Shown: positions 46,949-56,585 of the stretch, one piece after another
Numbering within the stretch: position 1 is the first letter of the stretch
Layout: every line of letters begins with the position of its first letter
Assembly (NCBI GenBank): GCA_023416745.1
Contig: JAEZHF010000020.1
Location: forward strand, 1-64,000
Reading direction: 5' to 3'
DNA length: 64,000 bases
DNA from: Bacillota bacterium
Lineage (GTDB): Bacteria > Bacillota > Clostridia > Christensenellales > SZUA-584
Program-made: the position numbers and the translations under genes
Notes under the pieces: generated by a model
The model's input: the letters and a program-made list of their open reading frames with translations, nothing else
What the model was told of the DNA's origin: nothing
Database searches by the model: none

Positions 46949-47066
46949 AAGAAGCCAAAAAGCTTCTTTTCGCAAGTGGGAGGAACTGGCCTTTGCAAGC
47001 ATCACCTCTTCAAACGCCGCAAATCCGCTTGTACCACAAATATCAGCATCTTAAGGAGGTGTAACC

Positions 47067-47492
47067 ATGGCAAAGAAAATTACCGGTTACGTGAAGCTGC
47101 AGATCAATGCAGGCAAGGCGACGCCGGCCCCGCCGGTTGGTCCGGCTCTGGGTCAGCACGGCGTCAACATCATGGGCTTCTGCAAGGAGTTCAACGAAAA
47201 GACCGCCAAACAGGTGGGTTACGTGATCCCCGTCGTGATCACGGTGTATGCGGACAGATCGTTCACATTCATCATGAAGACGCCGCCGGCTCCCGTTCTC
47301 ATCAAGAAAGCGATCAGTATCGAAAGTGGCAGCGGTGAACCGAACAAGAAAAAGGTCGGCAAGATCACCAAAGCTCAGCTTAAGGAGATAGCGGAAACAA
47401 AAATGCCTGACCTGAACGCCGCCAGCGTGGAAGCCGCGATGAGCATGATCGCCGGCACCGCCAGAAGCATGGGCGTAGAAGTCGTCGACTGA
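47067..47492 (+). CDS. rplK: Large-subunit ribosomal protein L11
   Basis: 141 residues, full length. Start region [20 protein letters not shown] with the conserved Pro-rich helix, and RNA-binding C-terminal domain. TAAGGAGGTG precedes ATG 47067. Part of the GTPase-associated stalk base. Confidence 0.98.
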   Translation: MAKKITGYVKLQINAGKATPAPPVGPALGQHGVNIMGFCKEFNEKTAKQVGYVIPVVITVYADRSFTFIMKTPPAPVLIKKAISIESGSGEPNKKKVGKITKAQLKEIAETKMPDLNAASVEAAMSMIAGTARSMGVEVVD

Positions 47493-47545
47493 CGCGAATT
47501 AAGTGGGAGGCTTAAGAAAGCCGCACAACCACAAGGAGGAAGAGT

Positions 47546-48241
47546 ATGAAAAGAGGAAAGAAATACCGCGAAAGCGTAAAATCCTACGATAAGACTGTGC
47601 TTTATGACCCGGCGGAGGCGCTGCAGCTCTCCATCGACACCGCGAAAGCCAACTTCGACGAAACCATCGAGGCATCCATCCGCCTGGGTGTTGACCCGCG
47701 CCATGCCGACCAGCAGGTCAGAGGCGCTCTGGTTCTCCCCCACGGCACCGGCAAAACGCAGCGTGTTTTGGTGTTTGCCAAGGGCGATAGCGCAAAGGAA
47801 GCCGAGGAAGCTGGCGCCGAATACGTGGGCGGCGACGAGTTCGTCGACAAGATCAAGAATGAAAACTGGTTTGAGTTTGATGTTTGCGTGGCCACACCTG
47901 ACATGATGGGTGTCGTCGGTAAGATCGGCCGCGTGCTGGGTCCCAAGGGCTTGATGCCCAACCCAAAATCCGGCACCGTTACCAAGGACGTCGCCAAGGC
48001 CATTGCCGAAATCAAAGCCGGTAAGGTGGAATACCGCGTGGACAAGACGGCCATCGTACACGTCATCATCGGCAAAAAGAGCTTCGGCAAAGAGAAGCTG
48101 GGCGACAACCTTTCGGCACTTATGGAAGCGCTGATCAAGGCCAAGCCGTCCGCCGCGAAGGGCACTTACCTGAAGAGCGTTGTCGTTTCTTCCACGATGG
48201 GTCCCGGCGTCAAGATTAACCCCGTCAGATTTATCAGCTAA
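47546..48241 (+). CDS. rplA: Large-subunit ribosomal protein L1
   Basis: 231 residues. Contains [20 protein letters not shown] and [19 protein letters not shown] [16 protein letters not shown]. Autoregulates the rplK-rplA mRNA in many bacteria. AAGGAGGAAG precedes the ATG. A long minus-strand frame across this cluster is a shadow. Confidence 0.98.
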   Translation: MKRGKKYRESVKSYDKTVLYDPAEALQLSIDTAKANFDETIEASIRLGVDPRHADQQVRGALVLPHGTGKTQRVLVFAKGDSAKEAEEAGAEYVGGDEFVDKIKNENWFEFDVCVATPDMMGVVGKIGRVLGPKGLMPNPKSGTVTKDVAKAIAEIKAGKVEYRVDKTAIVHVIIGKKSFGKEKLGDNLSALMEALIKAKPSAAKGTYLKSVVVSSTMGPGVKINPVRFIS

Positions 48242-48289
48242 ACGGTTGACAAAACTGCTTACCAACTGATAATATAGTCCGGTAACTGA

Positions 48290-48430
48290 ATAATCATTGC
48301 CCTGCCTAAGACAACAGGCGCGCCATCGGCGCTTAAAATCCGCCTGTCGAGGAGAGCCCAACAAAGATATGAACCCTTTTTTGTGCGCTTTCCCGTGCAG
48401 AAAAGGGTTTTTGGTTTTCGGTAAGAGTTT
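48290..48430 (+). ncRNA. L10 leader-like mRNA element with terminator-like hairpin
   Basis: The gap between rplA and rplJ holds a segment with paired GCGCCATCGGCGC (about 48319-48331) and a CGGC/ GCCTGTC pairing, then GAACCC...GGGTTT followed by TTTTTGG. This layout and place match the L10 leader of Firmicutes, where L10-L12 binds it and controls rplJL. Called from position and hairpins, not a covariance search. Confidence 0.7.
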
Positions 48431-48454
48431 TAACCGAAAAGGGAGGTGAAAAAT

Positions 48455-48985
48455 TTGGGAGAAAAAGCTATAGAGGTCAAAAAGCAAGTCGTCCTTGAAA
48501 TCAAGGAGAAGATTGAGAAAGCTCAGGGAATCATCTTCTACGATTACAGAGGCCTTAACGTTGACGAAGTGACGCAGCTGAGAAATCAGTTCCGCGCCGC
48601 CGGCGTTGAATACCATGTCATCAAGAACTCGATGCTCAAACGCGCTGCCGATATGCTGGAGATCAAGGGTCTGGATCAGTATCTGAACGGCCCCACTGCT
48701 GTCGCGTTCGGCTTCAGCGATCCAGTCGCCCCTGCCAAGGTGCTCACGGAGTTCGTCAAGAAGCTGAAGAACAAAACGGAGATCAAGTCCGGCCTTTTGA
48801 ACGGCAAGGTGATTACCGTCGCGGGCATCCAGAGTCTGGCGGATCTGCCGTCCAGAGAGCAGCTGCTGGCACAACTGGCCGGCACACTGAACGCCCCGAT
48901 TACCGGGTTTGCAAGGTCGCTGTCCGGCATCATCTGCAAGCTGGGTTACGCGCTCAACGCAGTCAAAGAACAGAAAGAGGCTTAA
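48455..48985 (+). CDS. rplJ: Large-subunit ribosomal protein L10
   Basis: 176 residues if started at TTG 48455, which has GGGAGGTG 6 bases before it; GTG 48446 lies inside that SD. Contains IIFYDYRGLNVDEVTQLRN. Base of the stalk carrying L7/L12. Confidence 0.95.
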   Translation: MGEKAIEVKKQVVLEIKEKIEKAQGIIFYDYRGLNVDEVTQLRNQFRAAGVEYHVIKNSMLKRAADMLEIKGLDQYLNGPTAVAFGFSDPVAPAKVLTEFVKKLKNKTEIKSGLLNGKVITVAGIQSLADLPSREQLLAQLAGTLNAPITGFARSLSGIICKLGYALNAVKEQKEA

Positions 48986-49036
48986 ACAGCCAAACCAAAC
49001 CAACTATAATAAACGAAAATTTGGAGGATAATAATC

Positions 49037-49411
49037 ATGAGCCATCAGGAAATTTTAGAAGCCATTGAGAAAATGAGTGTCCTTGAGCTGTCTGAGCTCA
49101 TCAAAGCGATCGAAGACAAATTCGGCGTCTCCGCTGCCGCTCCCGTAGCCATGGCCGCTGCCGGCCCCGCTGCTGCTGCCGCTCCCGTTGAAGAAGAAAA
49201 GACCGAATTCGACGTAACACTGAAGGATGTCGGTCCCGAAAAGATTAAGGTTATCAAGGTCGTCCGCGAGCTGACTGGCCTTGGCCTCAAGGAAGCCAAA
49301 GACGTGGTTGACGGCGCTCCCAGCACCGTTAAAGAAGGCGTGCCGAAGGATGAAGCTGAAGGCATTGTGGCGAAGCTCAAAGAAGTCGGCGCAACAGCTG
49401 AAATCAAATAA
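49037..49411 (+). CDS. rplL: Large-subunit ribosomal protein L7/L12
   Basis: 124 residues, full length. N-terminal dimer helices, a hinge rich in Ala/Pro, and the C-terminal domain [20 protein letters not shown]. Not followed by rpoB. Confidence 0.98.
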   Translation: MSHQEILEAIEKMSVLELSELIKAIEDKFGVSAAAPVAMAAAGPAAAAAPVEEEKTEFDVTLKDVGPEKIKVIKVVRELTGLGLKEAKDVVDGAPSTVKEGVPKDEAEGIVAKLKEVGATAEIK

Positions 49412-49430
49412 GTTTTTCGCAGCAGTCTTA

Positions 49431-49468
49431 AAGACCTTCTTGGGTTATTCCTCGGAAGGTCTTTTTAT
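49431..49468 (+). terminator. Terminator of the ribosomal protein cluster
   Basis: AAGACCTTC (49431-49439) pairs with GAAGGTCTT (49455-49463) and is followed by TTTTATTTG. 20 bases past rplL. Confidence 0.9.
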
Positions 49469-49544
49469 TTGACATATCACACCGGATGTTATGTTGCTCA
49501 CGATATCTCCTTTGTGTTACTATTGTAAAAAAAGAGGATGTCAT

Positions 49545-50114
49545 ATGATAAACCTGAGTATAAAAAGGCTGGAACCCAAGCTCCTCTCACATTTTTTTGA
49601 CCTTTTTGAGCACCGTGCATTCAGCGATAATCCGGACTGGTCAGGCTGTTACTGCGTGTTTAACCACTTTTGCGGAAGCGATGGCGAGTGGATAAGCCGT
49701 ACTGCGGCTGATAATCGCGCTATGGCATCCGATATGATCAGCAAAGGCACCATGCGCGGTTATCTGGCTTATGACGGCAACCTGCCGATCGGTTGGTGCA
49801 ATGCCGGTGCTAAGGATTCATACGGGCGACTCAAACGCATGGTTCCCAACGATGATGGCAGCATAAAAATATGTGCCATAACCTGCTTTGTAATTGCGCC
49901 GGAATACCGCCGCAAGGGAGTCGCACGCGCATTACTGGACTATGCAGCCATTGATCTGAAAGCTCAAGGTTATACTATCTTCGAGGCCTACCCTTCCCAC
50001 TCGGATGGTTCCTGTGCAGCACATTATCACGGATATCCGGCCATGTTTGATGCGGCCGGTTTCACAGAATACATGATGCTGGATGACTTTGTCTGTATGC
50101 GAAAGCTGCTTTAA
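49545..50114 (+). CDS. GNAT-family N-acetyltransferase
   Basis: 189 residues from ATG 49545. Acetyl-CoA loop TCFVIAPEYRRKGVARALLD. The front has a cysteine-containing WSGCYCVFNHF stretch like a group of acetyltransferase family proteins that use arsenic or amino-group substrates; unknown. It sits 13 bases before the methyltransferase gene. Confidence 0.85.
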   Translation: MINLSIKRLEPKLLSHFFDLFEHRAFSDNPDWSGCYCVFNHFCGSDGEWISRTAADNRAMASDMISKGTMRGYLAYDGNLPIGWCNAGAKDSYGRLKRMVPNDDGSIKICAITCFVIAPEYRRKGVARALLDYAAIDLKAQGYTIFEAYPSHSDGSCAAHYHGYPAMFDAAGFTEYMMLDDFVCMRKLL

Positions 50115-50127
50115 AGGGAGGTTCAAA

Positions 50128-50610
50128 ATGTCCCCACAGAAAAAAACCGCCTGTCACGCTAAAACACCGTTGGGCGTCGTTACTGCGCTGTATGAAGACG
50201 GCGTGATCCGCCGCGTGCTTTTTCCCGACGAAGCGGCGGGCGCAGGTTATCTGACCGACGATACTCTCCCCTTCGCGTTGCAGATGGCCGAATACTTTGC
50301 CGGTAAACGGCGCTCGTTCGACCTGCCGTTGTTTCTGCCCGGCACACCGTTTCGTCAGGCTGTGTACCAGTCCACGATACGCATCCCCTACGGCGCGACA
50401 GCCACCTACGGTGAGCTGGCGCTGGCCGCGGGGTTCCCGCTCGCAATGCGGGCCGTGGGCACCTCAATGAAGCTGAACCCGCTGCCGATACTTGTTCCCT
50501 GTCATCGGGTTATCCACAAGGCGTCAGGCCGCGCAGCTTACGGCGGCGGACTGCACGTCAAGAACTTCCTCCTCGAACTGGAAGCGCGCAACGCGGGAAT
50601 AAAGCTGTAG
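50128..50610 (+). CDS. ogt: Methylated-DNA-protein-cysteine methyltransferase
   Basis: 160 residues from ATG 50128 (GGGAGG upstream). Active-site PCHRV in PILVPCHRVIHKASGRAAYG with the acceptor Cys, a helix-turn-helix PYGATATYGELALAAG, and an N-terminal domain that is short. Repairs O6-alkylguanine irreversibly. Coupled to the GNAT gene; the pairing may serve a stress response, an inference. Confidence 0.93.
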   Translation: MSPQKKTACHAKTPLGVVTALYEDGVIRRVLFPDEAAGAGYLTDDTLPFALQMAEYFAGKRRSFDLPLFLPGTPFRQAVYQSTIRIPYGATATYGELALAAGFPLAMRAVGTSMKLNPLPILVPCHRVIHKASGRAAYGGGLHVKNFLLELEARNAGIKL

Positions 50611-50712
50611 TATTCGTCCGTCAATAAAACTTCACACCCGCTAACTTTCCTGTTGCTTTATCGCTGTCCCGATGATAGAATGTGCGTGTATTTTTAGGGG
50701 GCAGAGCTAAAT

Positions 50713-51558
50713 ATGTTGAGTTTCGACTTGCGCACCGTGCTTATGGCATTCGGGCTGACGCTTTTCGCAGGGCTTTCCACCGGCATCGGCAGCCTTATCG
50801 CGCTGCTGGCCAAACGGACAAATACCCGCTTTTTGTCCGTCGTGCTCGGTTTCTCCGCGGGTGTGATGATCTACGTGTCCATGATCGATATATTCGCTGA
50901 ATCCAATCGGCTGCTTACCGAAACATTGGGTGACCCGAACGGAACATGGGTCACTGTCGCGGGCTTTTTCGGCGGCATACTGCTGATTGCACTTATCGAC
51001 AAGTTTGTTCCCGCAGCGGACAACCCGCATGAGATGCGCAAGGTGGAGTGCATGACCGGCAGTGCCGTCGAACTTTGCGAGGTTCAGAACTGCCCGCAGC
51101 ATCAGGGCAAGCTGATGCGCCTTGGCATCTTCACCGCATTGGCGATCGGCATACACAACTTTCCCGAAGGTATCGCCACCTTTGTCTCCGGCTTAAAGGA
51201 CCCCTCTCTCGGTATCACCATCGCCATCGCTGTCGCCATCCACAACATTCCGGAAGGCATCGCTGTCTCAGTGCCGATATATTATGCCACCGGCAGTCAC
51301 CGCAAGGCATTCCGCTGGTCACTGCTGTCCGGCCTGTCCGAGCCTTTGGGCGCGCTTGTTGCTTTTCTGATACTGATGCCTTTCATGTCAGATGTGGTGT
51401 TTGGCATAATTTTTGCCTGTGTCGCCGGCATCATGGTGTTCATCTCACTCGATGAAATTCTTCCCACGGCGCGCGCGTATGGAGAACCGCACCTGTCTAT
51501 TTACGGTATGGTGGGCGGAATGGCGGTGATGGCGGTCAGCCTGCTGCTGTTTATGTGA
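50713..51558 (+). CDS. zupT: ZIP-family metal transporter (ZupT-like)
   Basis: 281 residues with about eight helices. Metal-site motifs HNFPEGIATF and HNIPEGIAVSVPI in helices 4 and 5, and SIDEILPTAR-type SLDEILPTARAYG near the end. Cytoplasmic loop contains CPQHQG. Imports zinc and other divalent metals. AGGGGGGC lies before the ATG. Confidence 0.92.
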   Translation: MLSFDLRTVLMAFGLTLFAGLSTGIGSLIALLAKRTNTRFLSVVLGFSAGVMIYVSMIDIFAESNRLLTETLGDPNGTWVTVAGFFGGILLIALIDKFVPAADNPHEMRKVECMTGSAVELCEVQNCPQHQGKLMRLGIFTALAIGIHNFPEGIATFVSGLKDPSLGITIAIAVAIHNIPEGIAVSVPIYYATGSHRKAFRWSLLSGLSEPLGALVAFLILMPFMSDVVFGIIFACVAGIMVFISLDEILPTARAYGEPHLSIYGMVGGMAVMAVSLLLFM

Positions 51559-51593
51559 AAGCCCATTATCGACTCACATACATGATCATTAAC

Positions 51594-51620
51594 TGCCGGC
51601 ATTCATTTGCCGGTTTATTT
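51594..51620 (+). terminator. Possible terminator of zupT
   Basis: CCGGC (51596-51600) and GCCGG (51609-51613) flank ATTCATTT; TTTATTTG follows. Weak but well placed, 38 bases past zupT. Confidence 0.45.
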
Positions 51621-51807
51621 GTTTGCAAAATATCCACAAATTATTTTCGGCTATCAGTTTACTTCTCACTGTCATGAGTCTCTATATTTTGATAGTACAA
51701 TTTTTGCTGTAAATAATTCTTGGTTTGTGCCGATATATAAATTGTATGCCAAGTTTATGCACGTGCTTGGTGTAACAGAATGGATTCTGAGAAAGAGGCA
51801 AGATGCT

Positions 51808-52884
51808 ATGCCGTGCAGCGTACTGGACAACCTGCTGGAGATATCCAAGCAGCACCATGCAACAGATATGCATATTTGTGTCGGCTCCCACCCGCTGATG
51901 CGTGTGAACGCCAAGCTGGAAGTGATCCCCGGCACGTCTGTATTTTCTGCGGAGGAAGTGGCCGGCATCGTCGGCTCCTGCCTTGACCCTGTGAAGATGG
52001 ACCGGCTGACACGCAACAAGGTCGTCGACTTTTCCTATTCACGCAGCGGTTTTGGCCGTTTTCGGTGCAATATCTACAAACAGCGCGGCACATACGCCAT
52101 CGCAGTGCGCATGCTGCCGCTCACCATACCGAATTTTTCAGAATTGGGGCTTCCGGACACCGTTCTGCAATTCACAAAAAAGACGACCGGACTTGTATTG
52201 CTGACCGGCGCGACGGGCTGCGGCAAATCAACCACGCTCGCCAGTATGCTGGACATTATCAACCTGGATTACAACTACCATATACTCACCATTGAGGACC
52301 CTGTGGAATATCTGCACAGTCACGGGCAGAGCCTGGTAACACAACGAGAGATCGGCGAAGACGCCTCCTCGTTTGCATCGGCATTGCGGTCCGCGCTGCG
52401 GCAGGACCCGGATGTCATCATGGTGGGCGAAATGCGCGACCAGGAGACCATTGCGATCGCGCTGTCGGCGGCGGAGACTGGCCATTTGGTGTTCTCCACG
52501 CTGCACACCATCGGCTCCGTAAAGACGATAGACCGCATACTGGACTCGTTCCCCACCGACCAGCAGAACCAGATACGCAGCCAATTGGCCACCGTGCTGC
52601 AGGGCACCATATCTCAGGTGCTGCTGCCCCGCAAGAACGGTGAAGGGCTGGTGGCCGCCTGCGAGGTGATGGTGGTGACACCCGCGGTGCGCAACCTGAT
52701 CCGCGAGGGCAAGCATTACCAGATCGGCAACATCATACAGACCGGCAAGGATCAGGGCATGTGTTCGCTGGAGCGCAGCCTCGCCGAGCTGGCCGCGCAA
52801 AGCGTTGTAGACGAAAAAACCGCCAGAATCAAGGCGCAGGATGTGAAGCTGTATGAGCAGTATCTTTCGCTTGCCAAACGATAA
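51808..52884 (+). CDS. pilT: PilT-type pilus ATPase
   Basis: 358 residues from ATG 51808. Walker A LTGATGCGKSTTLASM, Asp box, Walker B DPDVIMVGEMRDQETI, His box HLVFSTLHT, and the PilT-specific AVRNLIREGKHYQIGNII. Retracts type IV pili. It heads a cluster with PilC and pilin-like genes; no PilB-type extension ATPase is visible, so this enzyme may be the only motor, or pilB is elsewhere. Confidence 0.93.
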   Translation: MPCSVLDNLLEISKQHHATDMHICVGSHPLMRVNAKLEVIPGTSVFSAEEVAGIVGSCLDPVKMDRLTRNKVVDFSYSRSGFGRFRCNIYKQRGTYAIAVRMLPLTIPNFSELGLPDTVLQFTKKTTGLVLLTGATGCGKSTTLASMLDIINLDYNYHILTIEDPVEYLHSHGQSLVTQREIGEDASSFASALRSALRQDPDVIMVGEMRDQETIAIALSAAETGHLVFSTLHTIGSVKTIDRILDSFPTDQQNQIRSQLATVLQGTISQVLLPRKNGEGLVAACEVMVVTPAVRNLIREGKHYQIGNIIQTGKDQGMCSLERSLAELAAQSVVDEKTARIKAQDVKLYEQYLSLAKR

Positions 52885-52896
52885 AGGAGTTCATTC

Positions 52897-53946
52897 ATGA
52901 GACAAGCCCATGAGCTTTCCAGCGCGGACCTGTCGTCACTGTCGAGGCAGTTCGCGCTTGTTGTCGATTCGGATCTGTCGCTGCAGGAAGGCATTGATCT
53001 GATCCGGCAGCAGACCAAATCACGGGCGGCACAGCAGATGCTGCGGCGCGTACAAAAACGAGTCATCGAGGGCTTGGCGCTGTCTGAAGCGTTCGCCGAG
53101 GAGCAGGACTTGCTGCCGGTTTTCTACATACAGATGATAAAGATGGGTGAGCAGAGCGGTAATCTCGTTCGTGTGCTCACGCGCGTGGCCGATTCGTATG
53201 ATAAGGACGCGAAGATATCCGCCAAAGTGATGTCCGCTGTCACATACCCCATCATACTCACTGTGCTGATGCTGTGTGTCATCGTGCTGCTGCTGACCGA
53301 AGTGCTGCCCATGTTCGACGATGTACTCTCCTCCCTCGGCGGCGAAATGCCGGGCATCACGCGCACGCTGATGAACATCGGCGATTTCATCAGCAGCTAC
53401 TTCTACATACTGCTGGCGGTGATTGCCGCCTTGATACTGGCTGTCGTGATCATGCGGCAAAGCCAGAAGGGACGTGAACTGCTGGATGCGTTCAAGCTCA
53501 AGCTGCCAATACACCGCGGCATTACGCGCAACATCTGCGGCGTACGCTTTGCCCGTAACCTGGCCATGCTGCTTCGCAGTGGCATTGCCATCGCCACCAG
53601 CGTTCGCATGACCGCCGCCATCGTCATGAACGCGCGCATCGAAGCGCTGATATTGAAGGCGGCCGAGCGCATCGAAAAGGGTGAGACGCTGCGTGAGGCG
53701 CTGCTGTCTCTGGGTCTGTTTCCCGGCCTGCTGCTGCGCATACTGGCGGTGGCGGAGAACACAGGCCATACGGACGACATGCTGGACCGGGCGGCGGATG
53801 TGCTGGAGGAGGAACTGGATGAACGCCTGACTAAGCTGACAACGGTGCTGGAACCGGCACTGATCATCGTGCTGTCCGTCATCATCGGCGTCGTGCTGGT
53901 ATCCGTCATATTGCCTGTCACCCGTATTATGAACACGGTGGGATGA
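52897..53946 (+). CDS. pilC: PilC/GspF-type inner-membrane platform protein
   Basis: 349 residues with two GspF domains: first half ADLSSLSRQFALVVDSDLSLQEG, second half IRG-like ICGVRFARNLAMLLRSGIAI, and three membrane helices (ISYPIILTVLMLCVIVLLLTE-type, FYILLAVIAALILAVVIM, ALIIVLSVIIGVVLVSVIL). Platform on which pilin is assembled. 12 bases after pilT. Confidence 0.93.
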   Translation: MRQAHELSSADLSSLSRQFALVVDSDLSLQEGIDLIRQQTKSRAAQQMLRRVQKRVIEGLALSEAFAEEQDLLPVFYIQMIKMGEQSGNLVRVLTRVADSYDKDAKISAKVMSAVTYPIILTVLMLCVIVLLLTEVLPMFDDVLSSLGGEMPGITRTLMNIGDFISSYFYILLAVIAALILAVVIMRQSQKGRELLDAFKLKLPIHRGITRNICGVRFARNLAMLLRSGIAIATSVRMTAAIVMNARIEALILKAAERIEKGETLREALLSLGLFPGLLLRILAVAENTGHTDDMLDRAADVLEEELDERLTKLTTVLEPALIIVLSVIIGVVLVSVILPVTRIMNTVG

Positions 53947-53949
53947 GCC

Positions 53950-54273
53950 ATGAACAAGATGAGCCTGTCCTTCGTTTCCATGCTGGTCTGCCTTGCGATT
54001 ATGGCCGCATTGGTGCTGTTCGTCGTTATCAACGTGAGGGAATACGGCAGCGGCTATAACGAAAGAAGACTCGATGAAATACGCGATACAGTAATCAGCA
54101 GCGTATCCCAGTGTTACGCGCTGGAGGGCGCCTACCCGTCTGACCTTGCGTATCTGGAGGAAAACTACGGACTGATCATGGACAAAAGGCGCTATATCTA
54201 TCACTATGAGATGTTCGCATCCAACATCTTTCCGGATGTGAAGGTTCTCTATCTGAGAGAGACGGGTGATTGA
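53950..54273 (+). CDS. Pilin-like protein, first of four
   Basis: 107 residues. N-terminal hydrophobic helix (LSFVSMLVCLAIMAALVLFVV) after a short leader, then a soluble part with SVSQCYALEGAYPSDLAYLE that looks like the ...aYP... region of pseudopilins. The typical G-F-x-x-x-E cleavage site is not present. Follows pilC by 3 bases. Confidence 0.7.
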   Translation: MNKMSLSFVSMLVCLAIMAALVLFVVINVREYGSGYNERRLDEIRDTVISSVSQCYALEGAYPSDLAYLEENYGLIMDKRRYIYHYEMFASNIFPDVKVLYLRETGD

Positions 54274-54274
54274 C

Positions 54275-54748
54275 ATGCATTCGAGAAGCAAGGCTTTTGC
54301 CATTGAGTCAATCTCCGTGATGCTGGTGCTGATACTGTTCGCCTTCGTCGTTTTTATGCTGATCAGCTCCGGCTCAAAAGCATACGGCAGCATCCTCAGC
54401 GGCAAGGAGACGACCGAGAGTACGCGCGTCGCCTATTCGTATATCAACATGAAGGTGAAGCAGCACGATAAAACTGGCGGCATTGATGTCGAACAAACGA
54501 CATACGGCAGCTCTTTAAAGATTGATATCGAGGAAGGCTACTGTACCTATATATTCTACGCGGAGGGCGGCCTGTACGAGTGCCTGACGCTTGAGGGCAT
54601 TGAGCCGTCGGTAGACGCCGGCAACCTCATCACCAAAATCAGTAGCCTCAATATAGAGCGAAACGGTTCTCTGCTCCGTATCCGGTGTACATCCGGGAGC
54701 GGCGATGACACGCGGTCAGTAGAAGGGGTGGTGAGCCTCAGGACATGA
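54275..54748 (+). CDS. DUF4860-like pilin-associated protein
   Basis: 157 residues from ATG 54275, overlapping nothing; GTG 54266 is another option and would overlap the previous gene. One N-terminal helix SISVMLVLILFAFVVFMLIS preceded by KAFAIE, resembling a class III prepilin site with Glu in the right area. Soluble remainder matches DUF4860-type proteins found in Clostridia pilus loci. Confidence 0.7.
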   Translation: MHSRSKAFAIESISVMLVLILFAFVVFMLISSGSKAYGSILSGKETTESTRVAYSYINMKVKQHDKTGGIDVEQTTYGSSLKIDIEEGYCTYIFYAEGGLYECLTLEGIEPSVDAGNLITKISSLNIERNGSLLRIRCTSGSGDDTRSVEGVVSLRT

Positions 54749-55161
54749 AGATGCACAATCAAAGGGGATTCACGCTGATTGAGGTGATCATATCCATCGC
54801 CGCGCTCGGCATCATATGCGCTGTGCTGCTGAAGCTGTTTGTGCTGGCGGGCGATACCAACCGGCGTGCCGGAGACGTGCAGGAAGCGCAGGTGGCGGTC
54901 GCATCCGCTGCGGAAACATTGGTAAGCAGTGACAGCATGGAAGACGGGCTAATTCTGCTGGGCCTTCCGGTTTCGGAAGGCAGCCTGGACGGCCGGTATA
55001 CGCTTGTCAACGGGTCCTTTAATGTCGTGCTGGACATCAGTGAAGCGCCAGGTGACTATCCCGGTGAGCTTTTTGACCTGAACGTTACAGCCGTGAGCGG
55101 CGACCGTGAGCTGGCAGCCATCAAGACGGCAAAATATTACGGAGGCGGTGCGTATGATTAA
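54745..55161 (+). CDS. Prepilin with GFTLIEV signal
   Basis: 138 residues with a textbook class III prepilin start: NQRGFTLIEVIISIAALGII. Cleavage after Gly and N-methylation of Phe would be by a PilD-type peptidase, which is not in the window. Overlaps its neighbours by 4 and 8 bases. Confidence 0.88.
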   Translation: MKMHNQRGFTLIEVIISIAALGIICAVLLKLFVLAGDTNRRAGDVQEAQVAVASAAETLVSSDSMEDGLILLGLPVSEGSLDGRYTLVNGSFNVVLDISEAPGDYPGELFDLNVTAVSGDRELAAIKTAKYYGGGAYD

Positions 55162-55579
55162 AAAGCTGATGGCCTCCAATAAGGGTGCGTCATCCGTACT
55201 CGTCATATTGTTGCTGCTGGTGCTCGTCGTGTTTGGCGTTGCGGCGCTCACCACTGCCTTGTCCGGGCTGCGGCTGGGCCAGAAGGTATCCGACTGGAGC
55301 AACGCCTACTATAGCGCAGAAGGCATCGCAGCGCACTGCTGGGCCGAGGTCGATGCGGCAGTCAGTCAGGCCGGTCAGCAAGATGCTGACGGCTTTGAGC
55401 AGGCGCTGACAGACAAGCTCGCGGAGCTGGACTTCGATACGCAGCTGACCCGCGGCGATAGAGGCTTCAGCATCTCCTATGAGACCTGGGAAGGCGATAT
55501 CGGTCTGCACGTGACGCTGGCGCTGGCCATGGACGGCTCGGCACTGCGCCCCGTGGAGTGGTATCAGATTAATCAGTGA
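55154..55579 (+). CDS. Pilin-like membrane protein, fourth of four
   Basis: 141 residues from ATG 55154 (GGAGG 8 bases upstream). N-terminal helix SSVLVILLLLVLVVFGVAAL after NKGA, followed by an exported domain with YYSAEGIAAHCWAEVDAAV. Resembles PilX/TadE-like minor pilins. Overlaps the previous gene. Confidence 0.65.
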   Translation: MIKKLMASNKGASSVLVILLLLVLVVFGVAALTTALSGLRLGQKVSDWSNAYYSAEGIAAHCWAEVDAAVSQAGQQDADGFEQALTDKLAELDFDTQLTRGDRGFSISYETWEGDIGLHVTLALAMDGSALRPVEWYQINQ

Positions 55580-55640
55580 CCTGCTCTGGCGGGCAGATAT
55601 AATACTTGACGGAACGAAATACAACCGATGGAACGGTAAT

Positions 55641-56585
55641 ATGAAAACAAAAGCAGCACTTGTCATGCTGACGGTTTGCGTATTGCTTGCATTAGCGGGC
55701 TGTACCGCCCCCGACAGTGAAATCAAGAATATGCACGAGAACACCGGCGTCGCGCTGGCTGCCGCCGAAACGACGAATGAGGACATCGACGCGCTGTTTG
55801 CCGCCCGTATTCACGGGCCCGCGCTGCCGCCGGACATGGTTCCCTCTGAAGAGATTTGTACGGACTATGTCAGCTCCGGCCTGCTGCGTATCTGCCATAC
55901 TTCGGAATCGGACGCACGGCTCAAGCTGCAGGTCTTAAAAGACGGCAACTCCATTGCGTATAATCTGAAAGGCGACGGCAGCATTGAAGACTTTTCATTG
56001 CAGTATGGCAGCGGCGAGTACACAGCCCGTATCATGCAGAACGTAAAAGAAGATGAGTATTTTGTGGTCACATCCAAAACGTTTGATGTGGCACTGATAA
56101 ACGAGGAGGACGTATATCTCAACTCCATACAAAACGTGGACTGGGATTTCGGCAAGAAGCCCATGCAGGACGTGCGCTACATCGTTTCCAATCCGCTGAC
56201 GGGCTTTGAAGATGCCAATCTCTTAACGGGCTGCTCGGATGAGCTGTATCAGTACGTTACGGAAAACATCCAGTACGACAGTGCGAAGGTGTTCACGCTG
56301 ATGTACGACTATCTCCCCGATATCGAGGAGACCTATATCGAGGGCAGCGGCATCTGCTACGACTATGCGTCCCTCTTTGCCGCCATGCTGCGCAGCATCG
56401 GTATACCAGCCAAGCTGGTCAAGGGTTATTCAGCGCAGGATCCGGATGTGTACCACGCCTGGAACGAGGTTTATATCGGCGGGCAGTGGATCGTAGTAGA
56501 CACCACATTGGATGCATCGCTGCCGCAGGGTTCCGTCCCCATGGCAAAAAACGCGCAGGACTATGCCAAGGTATACGAATACTAA
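55641..56585 (+). CDS. Transglutaminase-like lipoprotein
   Basis: 314 residues. Lipobox LALAGC near 20. The catalytic triad of the transglutaminase-like fold is seen: GSGICYDYASLFAAMLRSIG (Cys), DVYHAWNEVYIGGQW (His) and VVDTTLDAS (Asp). Probably a cell-surface protease or cross-linker. Follows the pilus-like genes in the same direction by 60 bases; connection unclear. Confidence 0.85.
   Translation: MKTKAALVMLTVCVLLALAGCTAPDSEIKNMHENTGVALAAAETTNEDIDALFAARIHGPALPPDMVPSEEICTDYVSSGLLRICHTSESDARLKLQVLKDGNSIAYNLKGDGSIEDFSLQYGSGEYTARIMQNVKEDEYFVVTSKTFDVALINEEDVYLNSIQNVDWDFGKKPMQDVRYIVSNPLTGFEDANLLTGCSDELYQYVTENIQYDSAKVFTLMYDYLPDIEETYIEGSGICYDYASLFAAMLRSIGIPAKLVKGYSAQDPDVYHAWNEVYIGGQWIVVDTTLDASLPQGSVPMAKNAQDYAKVYEY

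Noticed and set aside
47375..49003. 542-codon minus-strand frame across rplK, rplA and rplJ
   Set aside because: Crosses three certain ribosomal genes; composition is that of a reverse-frame shadow.
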